DNA from: Craterostigma plantagineum
Lineage: Eukaryota > Streptophyta > Magnoliopsida > Lamiales > Linderniaceae
Direction: 5' to 3'
DNA length: 64,000 nt
NCBI GenBank assembly: GCA_027422505.1
Contig: JAPQWV010000001.1
Span: forward strand, 2,294,001 to 2,358,000
The notes below the pieces were generated by a model. That model ran no database searches. It worked only from the letters and a program-made list of their open reading frames with translations, and was not told where the DNA came from. Both the position numbers and the translations under genes were made by a program. Of this stretch, positions 48,501 to 59,189 are shown one piece after another (positions within the stretch are counted from its first letter, which is position 1; every line of letters begins with the position of its first letter).

Positions 48501-50334
48501 AGACATGCAAAATCAGCCACTAGTCCATGTTATGCCCACCAACATGACATGAGCCTGCTAGAGTTACTGTAGACCCTTAAATTTTATTTATCTTTTAATA
48601 ACAAGTTGGCTCTGCTAATTGAGACAACGTTGCTAAACAGATAGAAGGCCACAACAAAAAACTTGACTTTTCCTAAGCATAGCTTCTGATCTTGTCCTTA
48701 TGATCTATCATCTTGATGTCCCACAGACACACACTTGCGTACCATCATTAATGTGGAATAGACACAGAGAATTATTCAATATTCAAATATCTATCAACCC
48801 CTACTGCAAATGCCAATCGCCCAAGAAAACAAATTTGCCAATTTTGTGTGGTGATGTAAATGCGTACATGCAAGTTGATGTGAGGAACGTTTCAGCACCT
48901 CAAAATCGGCTGATCTAACATGCATGTTGAAGGTTTGCGATAGTAAGATATGATAGTAACAGATTTATGGCGTGAAAGCGAAAACTTCTTTAATTCGATG
49001 AGGAAAAAAAAAACGCACCATTAGCGAGATCAAGCATGAAATCTGCAGGATTCATGGCGAAGCTCGGCGAGAATCCAACGGTTTCAAAGTAGCCCATGGC
49101 CTCGCTCCTCTTGCCGAAGTATATACACCTCCCTTCTGACAACAGAAGCAAATCGTCGAACATCTGGTATACACGACTAGACGGCTGGTGCAGTGACGTA
49201 ATCACCGTCTTTCCCTTCGCCGCCAGAGTACCCAGAGCCGCCACCACCCTGTACGCCGCCGTGGCGTCCAAGCCTGAGGTGGGCTCGTCGAGGATCAAGA
49301 CGCTGGGGTCGACGAGCATTTCGTGAGCTATGCTCACTCTCTTTCTCTCTCCGCCAGAAATTCCTCGCACGAATGTGTTGCCTATGATCGTATGCTCGCA
49401 TTTGGATAAACCCATCTCAGATATCACTCGATCGGCCACGGCGACCTTTTCCTCACGTGGCATCGAATTTGGGAGTCTGAAACAAAAGAAAAGTATAAAT
49501 CTTGATTAGAATAACAAACGAAGCTTCAAAATTGAAAAGGTAAGAGCTTTCGCTATAGTTAACATAGAAATTGCCCTCGTCGTTCATACAAAAACCCAGA
49601 CATGCACGAGTATATTAAAGCCAATGCAGACACAACACAAACCTTAACAGTGCGCAGAAAACGAGGGTCTCACGAACGGTCAAGTGAGGGTATAAAACAT
49701 CGTCTTGTGCCACGAACCCAGTTTTCTTGAGGACCGTTTTAGTTGGCTTTCGATTGTTGAAGAGGACAGTGCCGGCGAGTCCGTGGCCGTGGTGGAGGCG
49801 ACCGGCGACGGCGTTGAGGAGGGTCGACTTGCCGCTGCCCGATGGTCCAAGGACGGCCAAGATTTGACCCGGCTTGGCCACGCCGGTAATACTGTTCAAG
49901 ATCGTACGTTGCTGATGGCGGGGAAGACGATCGTGGGGACGACGGCGGTGATGATCGGTTGTTGGGTTCTGATTTTCCACGTCAGATGTTGCCGGCGTCG
50001 AGGCACCACTAGTGTTAAAGATCATATTTTTTATGTTATAGGGTATTCTTGGCTTCGTCGAACCATTATTAGCTTTTTCCAGCTTGACACTGTAAGAAAG
50101 GTCCACGAACTGCCATAAAAAAAGAAGCAATTTTTCAGACAAGATCGTAAGCAAAGCAGCACATGGTAGCTGATTATAGTCACATGATGTTAACTCAACA
50201 TGAAAAAGCACTCCTTGAGTTTCCCACCATACCTTGACAGTGATTGGAGAAGAAGAGAAACAGTTTCTTAGCTTAAAGCCTTCTCCATCGACAACAGAAG
50301 CTTCTGCTGCTGCTTCATTACCACAATCCAGCAT
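45538..50334 (-). CDS. ABCG25: ABCG half-size transporter, ABCG25-like (abscisic acid exporter type)
   Basis: Four exons in phase: 50334-50233, 50109-49643, 49476-49019 and 46541-45538, giving 676 aa. The nucleotide-binding domain comes first, with Walker [10 protein letters not shown] (122-130), signature ISGGERKR (229-236) and Walker B LILDEPTS (250-257). The ABC2 membrane domain has about six helices and fills the last exon. Segments such as [24 protein letters not shown] and the FVEEDV end fit the ABCG25 clade, whose Arabidopsis member exports abscisic acid across the plasma membrane as a homodimer. Substrate here is inferred from family. The third intron (46542-49018) is unusually long at 2.5 kb and contains no recognised gene. 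Confidence 0.88.
46542..49018 (-). other. Long intron 3 of ABCG25-like gene
   Basis: 2,477 bp between GT at 49018 and AG at 46542 on the minus strand. AT-rich; short open frames have no recognisable content. I saw no transposon termini. Confidence 0.6.
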
Positions 50335-51766
50335 TGTTTTCTTGTCTTTTTATTTTACTTTATTTCTCTCTTTACTCTCTCTATCTCTCTCTGTGCGTGA
50401 AATTACACTTAAAGAAAAAGCAACGGACGATAAAAAAAGTAATATGGGGCCAACAACTCCAAAGGAGCAAATGACTCAATATATGTAGGAATTGGAATGA
50501 TGAGAATTGAGATCTCAACTCCTTATATGCTATTACTTCCCACCTTCCCTTTTTCTATTATTTGGTAAAATTTATTTATACTCCCAAGTGCGTGCCACGT
50601 CACCCCACAGTGCACGTGGCGATTAGACACACGACGCATCTGTCCTCTTTTGCTTTTCCTTAATTGGATCTTTGTGTAATGAGAGAATAAGAGAGGGATA
50701 TACATACACAGCTGCTCTTGCATTTCATCTATGATCTGTCAATCTTTTATTTAGTATGCTTTAATACTCTCTCTCTCTTTCTTACTTCATGCACTAACCA
50801 ACTTTATGATGCAAGTGCATTTAGCTTACAAGAGAGAGGGGAGACAGTTCAGCAGCAACTACGAGGAAGAAAGAAAAAGAGGGAAACATTGAATGACAAA
50901 AAACATATGCACAGTCTTGTTTTATACGAACATCAGTGGTTATTGATGGCCATTGATGACGATGCAGTATTATTGTGTTCCCAGTGAATGATGTATTGTA
51001 CGTGGGATTATATTTCTTATATATTTGGATTACAAGAGTCATGAAGTCGCATAAATTTATATGTAGTGTTATAAATTATAATTAAATTTAGGGATAAAAG
51101 GTGAATCTTCCTTTCTGCACATATGATATCCTTACTAGAAGTCCTATTTAATTTGATATGAAACGATCAAGGCTTCAATTGACATATGTGTAATGAGGCC
51201 AAATATAGAGATGTTAGGATCCCAACGTTTGACCGGTGTGGATGAGTGCTATCTGGATTCGTTTTTCAGAAATATCAACGATTATTTTATTTTATTTTAT
51301 TTTTGCGGGTTTTTAGGGGGGGGGGGGGGGGGAGACGGGAGTGAGACGAGGAGAAAGATTGTGGTCATAAATCTTGGCAGATAATGTAACAACATTCAAC
51401 GTACGTGAAAGAAAGATTCATTCATAAGATATATTAAAATCGAATAAGCGGCTGCTTTTAGTGCCTTCACGAGGAAAGAGGGTTGCTTCCTGAATTTCAT
51501 ACCTTATTTCGCAACTTCTATAAATAGTATTTATCTTCGCATTTTCATGATTAAATGAATATATCACATTTTCTTTATTTTATAGACTTCTATTTTATTT
51601 CTTAAATCGCGAGTTAGGGGCTAGGGCAACTCCTCATGCACGGAGTCTTACACGTATATAGAACTAAGGACATGCTTCGTTTGCAGTCTTTCATTGGAAA
51701 ATCGAGTATAAACTATAGTGACGTATATCGTGTTACTGTTACTGCCGTTTCTAACCCTAATATATT
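50335..51766. other. Upstream region of ABCG25-like gene
   Basis: Contains (CT)n tracts (about 50365-50395 and 50767-50790) typical of plant leaders. CCACGTCACC and GCACGTGGCG near 50597-50622 are ACGT-core (ABRE/G-box-like) elements about 270 bp upstream of the start codon. A run of 17 G lies at 51316-51332. No gene is seen. Confidence 0.5.
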
Positions 51767-52844
51767 GACTTTTAAGGGACAAAACCTAAAAATGGTCCCC
51801 GATGTTTACCCTGTGAACCAATTTAGTCCCCGATGTTTCGCGTGAACCGATTTAGTCCCTGATGTTATCGAAAATGAACCAAATTGGTCCCTCCGTCAAT
51901 CCGACCGTCAATTTAGACGGAGATAGCGCGACCCTAATATATCCGTCGCTAAATGAAAAAGTTAAAAAAATAATAAATTAAATATTAAAAATGAGGAAAA
52001 AATGCAAAAAAAGGGGGAAAATTAAAAAAATTGAGTCAAAATTCAAGAAAAAAAGAATATTACTAATAAACTAAATAAAAAATAAATAATAGTAAAAAAT
52101 AAAAATAATAAAAGTAAAATAAAAACTAAAATTGAAGTAAAAAATGATAAATTAAGCATTAAAAATGAGGAAAAACAAAAATAAATTTATTTATTAAAAA
52201 TAAAATAAAAAGGAAAAACAAAATTGTTACTCTTATATTTATTTTTCCTTTTTCTTTAATTTTTAATAAATAAATATATTTTATTTTTTACTTTTTTAAA
52301 TCTTAAATTTTTATTTATCATTTTGTTATATAACTTCAGTTTTTTATTTATTTTTATTATTATTTATTTTTTTTAATTTATTAGTAAGATTCTCCTTTTT
52401 TGAATTTTTACTCTATTTTTTGAATTTTTTTTCCTTTTTTTGGATTTTTTCCCAATTTTTAATAATTTGTCATTTTTTATTTTAATTTAAGTTTCTTATT
52501 TTACTTTTATTATTTTTATTTTTTATTTAGTTTAATAGTAATATTCTCTTTTTTTGAATTGTTTACTCTATTTTTTCGAAATTTTCCCTTTTTTTGCGTT
52601 TTTCCTCATTTTTAATATTTAATTTATTATTTTTTTAACTTTTTCATTTAGCGACGGATATTCCGTCGCTAAAGCCGTCGCAAATGCCATCTCCGTCTAA
52701 ATTGACGGTCGGATTGACGGAGGGACCAATTTGGTTTATTTTCAATAACATCGGGGACTAAATTGGTTCACGCGAAACATCGGAGACTAAATTGGTTCAC
52801 AGGGTAAACATCGGGGACCATTTTAGGTTTTTCCCGACTTTTTA
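51767..52844. mobile_element. Foldback MULE, about 1.06 kb
   Basis: Element 51776-52835 is flanked by near-identical 9 bp repeats GACTTTTAA (51767-51775) and GACTTTTTA (52836-52844). The ends are GGGACAAAACC and, inverted, GGGAAAAACC, followed on both sides by TGGTCCCCGATGTTTACCC and by ATTGACGGTCGGATTGACGG in opposite orientations. The inverted similarity continues through the AT-rich interior to a centre near 52250, so nearly the whole element is one long imperfect hairpin. There is no coding sequence, and it was probably mobilised in trans. Confidence 0.8.
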
Positions 52845-53913
52845 CTTGCTTTATAATAAATATCAGCGGAGAGGGAAAATAAAAAAGATGGGCTTCTATG
52901 AGTACAACCATTAATCCCTCCATTACATATAGAAAACAGTAAAGCATGAGTTTGTATTTATTTAAAGCAAAATTGTGACACGCGTCATGATTGATCTCAC
53001 GATGGATGATAGATGTTTATCAAGCATCGTACGGTCGAAATTCTTTCCAAGTTTTCTTGATGGACCATTAAAAAGAAAAGAAAACTTCTCTATGAATAAT
53101 ATCATCTTTCCAACACCAGAATCTGGCAAAATAAGCATTCTGCATTTAGGAGTTAGGACTGGATAACAAGTTGAACTTCTCCATTTTCTAACCGATCATT
53201 TAGAGCACGAAACTGAGTTCCACTTCTTGTTTTAGCAGACGGCCGAAGCTAAGCAGAGTTCGGTTCCCACCCCACAGTTTCCATCTTACGGAAGATCTCA
53301 GAACGAGCCGTCGCAATAACTAAAATATTTTGTGTGACCTGAAATCATAAATTCCAAGAACCACGAGTCATTCTCATGCATATCATTGAACCGAAACAAT
53401 GTCCATTTCACAGTACATTCCCATCAATACGTTACAAACATACACATTGTTCGACGCAAAAGCTGCTAGCATCATCCCTCATTAATTCTACAGTTGTAAC
53501 AGTGCTGGTTTCGGTTCTGCATAAACAGAGACTCACAAAAGATGACGATGTGATGGTTTGGGCAAGCACTTGTGTAACCAAGATTGTAACTTTGGCAGAA
53601 TTTTAAGCAGGCCGAACAGGACATGTTTGTGCTTCATCAACTGATGAAACTTAATGATAAAACGAGCAACGAAATTTATCGCCTCGAAGAAATCTGGGAT
53701 TCCAAACTCATACAATTGCTGGTCAATTACTGCTGTATGCAAAAGGGTCAATCAACTGAAGCAGAGAACCAATATGATGGCCAAAGGAGAATTCTCACAT
53801 CGTGGGGTGTCGATATATTGCTCTTTGTGATTACAATATTTCGGTAGAAAAGAATCCACATATCAATTGAAATGCGAAAACCAACATCCATAATGAGATA
53901 GGAAACATACTAA
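52845..53913. other. Spacer and 3' region of INH3
   Basis: No recognised coding sequence. The right part probably includes the 3' untranslated region of the minus-strand INH3 gene. Confidence 0.5.
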
Positions 53914-54279
53914 CTATGCTCCGAGGCAACGATTCCCTGGGTCGTCTCCTCCGTGATGATCTTCATCCTTGCCCTTGCCTCCACAATCGTCTTGGTCGTC
54001 TTCTTCGCAATCAGAATCATCCTCGTCAAAAGGCTTCTCTTTGTGGAATATGCAGCATTTCTTCGAGCTCTTCTTGTTCATGAACTCGTTGTTCACGGTT
54101 CCTTCTTTCCAGGAAACCTTCTTCTTGGGGCGCCTGAGTTTCAAAACCAGCGATTCAGTGATCTGCGGCTGCCGCTGATCGGAGGACGACTCAGCTTCAA
54201 TTGTCACGGTGGTGGTGGCCGTGGCTTCGGCTCTGGCGAGGGAAGGGATCGATTGTCTCGAGGAGCTTGCTCTCGCCAT
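53914..54279 (-). CDS. INH3: Type 1 protein phosphatase inhibitor 3 homologue
   Basis: A single exon of 121 aa. The core matches the PPP1R11/YPI1/Inhibitor-3 family: a PP1-docking RVxF-type motif KKVSW inside LKLRRPKKKVSWKEGTVNNE, then EFMNKKSSKKCCIFHKEKPFDE and an acidic D/E-rich and Gly/His-rich tail. The Ser/Ala/Thr-rich N-terminus is variable as usual. The protein binds and regulates PP1 catalytic subunits (TOPPs) in the nucleus; the Arabidopsis counterpart is needed for early embryogenesis. A Helitron terminus lies 260 bp upstream of the start codon. Confidence 0.93.
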   Translation of the reverse strand: MARASSSRQSIPSLARAEATATTTVTIEAESSSDQRQPQITESLVLKLRRPKKKVSWKEGTVNNEFMNKKSSKKCCIFHKEKPFDEDDSDCEEDDQDDCGGKGKDEDHHGGDDPGNRCLGA

Positions 54280-54599
54280 CGATTCGATTATACACAGGCT
54301 AGGTTTAGGGTTTCGATTTGAATATTTGGAGGAGAATTTTTCTGTGTCGTTTATAGGCGCGACTTTGTGCGTTTTAACGGAACAGTTGGCGATGGATTTG
54401 TTGGTTAAGGCAATGCTAAGAAATAAAATTTCAGCGACTTCCGATTGAAAAACGCTCTTGAACTTTGTTGTCTTCGACCTTCGTTTTAGTCGTCGCTATT
54501 GATGTAATCGTCGCTAAAGATGGCGGTTTCTGTTTAAATCTATATGCTATAAAAGTAGGATAGGGACCCTATTATGATGACACGTGTCAATAAAATGGG

Positions 54600-54725
54600 A
54601 AAAAACGAAAAACGAGGCGTTTTATTTTATTTTTGTCCATGTTCATTTGTAGGAAGTTGAAATGAAAAAAAAACGAAAAACGAGGCGTTTTTTTTTGTCT
54701 ATGTTCATTTGTAGGAAGTTGAATA
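54600..54725 (+). repeat. Tandem duplication of about 62 bp near Helitron 5' end
   Basis: Two direct copies, each containing ACGAAAAACGAGGCGTTTT and CATTTGTAGGAAGTTGAA, at about 54602-54662 and 54668-54725. It sits just inside the Helitron left terminus. Confidence 0.75.
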
Positions 54726-55405
54726 GTTCTATTGACGTGGCGGGCAATTAGCAATTCTATTTCTTTTTGCAGAACCAGTCGTCTCCCTAATAATGCACTC
54801 TCCGTAACTAACCATTTTGTTCAAACGTCTTATGCATTCACGGTAAGGAAAGTCGACCGTCAGTTCATTTCTTAATCAATGCGTTGGGGTTAAATACAGA
54901 AAACCAAAAGACAGTCCAACAAAAAACCATCTTTGGGGGCTGTTTCGGGCTCATCTGAGGGTGGTGGTTAATGTCGAGGTTCCGATTCATACCATGCTCC
55001 GAGCACCTCCAACAGCAGCAGCAGCCGTTCTCACCACTTTGGGCGTTTCCCGATGATGTCAGCAACGGCGGCGGCGGTTTTGTGGCTGGTGGCGGTGGTT
55101 TAAGGATGCTCTTCTGTACGTTTTTTTTATATCCCTAACCCGTGGTTCAATCGTGTTTTGAATTAAGCTGTGGAGTTTACTGTACTATATTGTGAAATAT
55201 TCGATTGATAATCGTTGACTGTGAAGAGCTTCGTTACTATCTTCTGTATCAAAATTAGTTCAAGTCAACTTTTATCTCATCAATAAGAATTCTAAATCAA
55301 GCTTGGGGGTTGGGCAAATCTCCTTAACTTTTAATTATGAAATCCAATCCAAATATTGAATAGCTTGATTTTTCGGTCATAGTTATCATAGACTATGCAT
55401 TTACC

Positions 55406-55636
55406 TTGGCTATGATTTTGCGGTATTTGTAGTGTTATGTCAGCTGATGAGCGTTGCTTCAGACATCGCAAGCAATAAAGCTCGAGTCTTTGTGATGTTT
55501 CTGCGTCGAAGGAGAGAGCAGTCAATAGCTGTTTTGAAATGAGGAGAGGGCAGCCCAATAACCGTTCCTCGATTGCACTTGGCGTATCGGAGAGAGCAGC
55601 CTTTCGAAGGAGTTGTACAATCGAGGAAAACATCAA
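55406..55636 (-). pseudogene. Unidentified gene fragment on minus strand
   Basis: An exon-like open stretch on the minus strand containing PSAIEERLLGCPLLISKQ and a Cys/Arg-rich end, finishing before a good donor (CCAAG before GTAAATG). It has gene-like codon use and lies 100 bp upstream of the NEK fragment, so it may be part of the same captured segment. I do not recognise the family. Confidence 0.4.
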
Positions 55637-55734
55637 ATACTTGGTATGTCCCTGAGAATATCTTTGTGGCCTAATTGAAAACTTTCAGTGGAAAAACAAT
55701 GTTTTTCTTTTGTGGGGTTTAAGATAGGTCAACG

Positions 55735-58470
55735 ATGGAGTCCAGAATGGATCAGTATGATATCATTGAGCAGATTGGCCGTGGCGCCTTTGGTGCAGCC
55801 ATTTTGGTCAACCATAAGCTGGAAAAGAAACAGTGAGGATCTTTTTTCATTTATTTATTGAAGATTGGTTTTTTGCTATCTTATGTTTTGGGTTTTGGGT
55901 TGTGAAAATTCAGGTATGTAGGGAAGGGCAGAAGATACGCTTGGCTCGGCAAACTGAAAAATGTTGTAGATCAGCTTATCAAGAGTTACACTGACACGCT
56001 CGAATACTAGCAAGTATACTAGGTCGTGCAAGTAGTATAAAACGGACGTAAGTCCGAGTATCGATCCTCGAGGATAGCACGATTAATTCTAAGATATTAT
56101 TCTGAATTTTTAATATAGACTAAAGCGAATATCAAATAAGGTGTTTTTATGATTCTTTTTTTTGATATAAAAATAAAATAATCGAACTAGATAAAAGCGC
56201 AAATAAAAATATGATTTTAAATCAATAATGACAAACGTGATTAAAGCACATATTTCGGCACGGATTATTCTACGTCTTAATGCAATCGGCTTTATCTAAT
56301 TAGTACGATTTAAGTTAAGGTAGAAATTCCTAATATACGTGCTACCCGCTCTCGCGTGTATAACAACCCTATGCGAGAGTGAACCAATCAACTATATCCC
56401 TATATGACTGTAGTTACTCCGCACGCATTCGGCTTTATGAGTTTCCCCGAGTTTAGGCGCTTTCGACGCCTAGAATCTCGGAAACCACACGAACGAAACC
56501 GATTCCATCTCTGGTCGGTTTTACGTCGTGGTGTTCAACACTTTATTTCTAACAGTCTAATCACCTCTCGGTCTCATAAACCAATCAACAAAACAAGCAT
56601 ATGGCGATCAATCATACGCAGGCATTAAAATCAGCGAAGAACACATAACTTTCACATACGACTAAATAAAGCACGATAACTTTAATACGGATTCATAATC
56701 CGGCCTAATAAGGCCTTAACCACAAAACGACTTACGCTAACATATTAATTAACGAAAGCAACGAAAACAACGACTGTTTAAACAAACACATAATTAAAAC
56801 AGTAAAATAAAGGATAGAGTAATTACGCCCCTCACAGTACTTTCGTCGAACGGGTGGTGGGCGACTTCTCACATAGCTTGTCCAACTGAGTCACTCAACA
56901 TCGAAGCTCTCCCTAGAGCTGTCTGCTTTGCTTGATGGATGGTGGCAGCTTGAGTAGGCCGTGAGTTGCTTGGTTGGTAAGGTGACGTGCGGTTTTGGTG
57001 AGATGAGGAAACGGTGAGGTGTATGCTTCAGCTGCTTGCCTTATGTGAAGTGTAGTGTACGTGAGGATGAAGAGCTGAAGGCTAAAGCTGCTTGCTTGAA
57101 GTTCTCACCAACCGTGAAGATTGAAGTGTGTGGTATGATAGTTTTCTTTCTCCACGGTTCCTTCCCTCCAAATTGTACAAGAGCTGCTCCTTTTATAGAC
57201 GATGGCAGCGATTAATCTTCAACCTATCATTATCGATGAAGAATCATAGAGCCGACTTGAATCACAAGTATATCTCCCAAATCTCGCTATTTCAGCTTCT
57301 ATGTGACATCGTGCAGCCATAGCATACATTCCGCTGCCTTTTTATTTTTCTTTTTCTTCCTTGAGCCTAGTGCGTGATGGATGTATGTTCAACGTCACTT
57401 TCATCAAGCTTGGTGTGATCGATCGGCTGCTCTTCTTCCCCAACTTGCATTATTTTATATCTATGTGTGTTGGGCTGCTCAAGGTTGAAAAATGTGGGCT
57501 GTTTTTATTGTTTTTGGGCTTGCATCATGGGCCGAAATTTAGCTTACGGGCCTGTGTTTGACTTGTTATTTGGGCTCATGAATTTCTCAACTCCTTCAAG
57601 TCCGAATCTTCCCGATTTTTAATCACTTTGCGGCATTTCCTAAAAAAAATGAAAATAAAGTACAATAGGATATTTTCGGACATTTAGACATTAAACTATG
57701 GAATTACGCAATTTTTCGGGCCTAAGATGTTCGTAAAATCCTAACTTATCATACACCTACTTATCAATTTAAGCAAAGAGATGGAACCTTATGAGAAGAA
57801 TTTGTCTGATATTCAGCATTTCCCCGAGTGTTCTTGTCACTCATCTTTAGAATTTTTATGAAAGAATGTGACCTAACATGGGATTTCGCAGTCAGTGACC
57901 AGTGTTATACTTAAATCTCTTTATTATGTTTTTCGAGTAAATGTATGATAAATGTGCAGATGGCAATAATAGCTAAGATTAAGCATCCTGACATTGTTGA
58001 GTTCAAAGAAGCTTGGGTTGAAAAGGTAACACTAAGCTTCCATGGTTTAGTATTGCTTTTGCTTGATATGAACTAATACGTCACTTGTGGTTCATCTTTG
58101 TACCTAATGCCAAAACAGGGCTGCTATGTTTGCATAGTTACGGGCTACTGCGAGGGCGGTGACATGTGTTACTTGAATGGGAAATGTATAAACAATGTCA
58201 TAGTTTCATTTCTTCAGCCTAATTTACTGTGAGAATCGATCATTAACAGAGGCGAACTGATGAAGAAATCCAATGGCCAACACTTCCCCGAGGAGGTTCA
58301 CTTTCATTTCTTTCTCACATTTTATTTATCAACTATATGCTTTCACTTTTGTGGTTAACAAGGTTGTCTAATGTAAAACTTGCAGACGCTAAAAGTGGTT
58401 CACTCAACTGCTACTCGCAGTTGACTATCTGCATTCCAACTTTGTTTTGCACAGGGACCTCAAAGCAATC
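55735..58470 (+). pseudogene. NEK (NIMA-related) kinase fragment
   Basis: Starts ATGGAGTCCAGAATGGATCA. The N-lobe is recognisable: [20 protein letters not shown], then a frameshifted exon at 55914-55985 with IRLARQTEK, then IIAKIKHPDIVEFKEAWVEK at 57960-58025. Next come GCYVCIVTGYCEGGDM (58119-58168), an NGQHFPEE piece near 58275-58300 and VDYLHSNFVLHRDLK (58400-58470). It stops right after HRDLK, before the activation loop. Introns are retained. Exon 2 is shifted by a small insertion (about 55923) and cut by an insertion of about 1.8 kb at 55986. It cannot encode a kinase. Confidence 0.85.
55986..57770. mobile_element. Insertion inside the NEK fragment, unclassified
   Basis: Foreign sequence begins at about 55986, immediately after the NEK exon codons for QE, and ends before 57800 where intron-like sequence resumes. 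Its start, TACACTGACACGCTCGAATA followed by an ACTAGCAAGT-like stretch, recalls a family of plant repeats I cannot classify. CTTATCAA occurs on both sides (about 55975 and 57758) and may be a target-site duplication. No transposase frame is present. Confidence 0.45.
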
Positions 58471-58757
58471 TTTTTTCAATCAATTCTCTTAATTGGTCGC
58501 CTTTTTTTTTTCTTTGATTTATGGTACTTTTCTTCTTGTGATCATCTCCCGGGCGACTTCCAAAATCCAAGGCGCTGTCAATCGTAGACCACGGTGGCGA
58601 TAGAACTCATCTCTTTTGGTCGATTAGTCTTCTCAGACCAAGTGAGAACGTCGATTCGAATTGTTTGAACTTGTCTTCTTCGTATTGTCCAAATGATGTG
58701 TCGTCTTCTTCTTTTTACAATATGTGCTACATTTTCGCTTTTTTCTTTCCTTAACAG

Positions 58758-59165
58758 GAAGATGATAAGTATGAGTACTCAGAGCCAATTAAGATTCAGA
58801 GCTCGGTGAAGAACTACTCGCAATTCGTTTCATTCCCAATTTATGCGTGGCAAGAGAAATCGAAGACCGTCGAGGTTAGAATTTTTTAAGTCATTTGTGA
58901 GAAGTAATTGAGTCTCGCTTTTGATCGTTGCAAAACTAAGTGTTGCCGTTCATCGTTTCGTAGGTTGAAGAAGAGGAAGAACCCAAAGAGGGTGAGGAAA
59001 TACCAGAGGTAAAAACGCTCTTCTTAAATTTTCCAGTTCCTCCAAGAAGTAGATACTAGTGCGAAATTGATTCTTTTGCTTTTTTCTTACAAGGGAGAGA
59101 AAAAGAAAACTAAGAGACCAAGACAGAAATATATTGGGACTGAGAACTAACAAATGAAACAAAGG
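58758..59165 (+). pseudogene. Plastid HSP90 (HSP90.5-type) fragment
   Basis: Three exon pieces: 58758-58874 (EDDKYEYSEPIKIQ and YSQFVSFPIYAWQEKSKTVE), 58964-59008 (VEEEEEPKEGEEIPE) and about 59094-59165 (GEKKKTK, then frame loss). The FPIY-W-Q-E-K-S segment and the acidic linker are characteristic of chloroplast HSP90. It is only the boundary of the N-terminal and middle domains of a gene normally encoding about 780-800 aa. It follows the NEK fragment in the same orientation within the Helitron. Confidence 0.8.
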
Positions 59166-59189
59166 AAGTTGACCCAAAGGAAAACTCAC

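Noticed and set aside
51316..51332. Run of 17 G as a functional quadruplex or regulatory site
   Set aside because: A lone homopolymer in AT-rich intergenic DNA. It may vary by sequencing error and no gene context supports a role.
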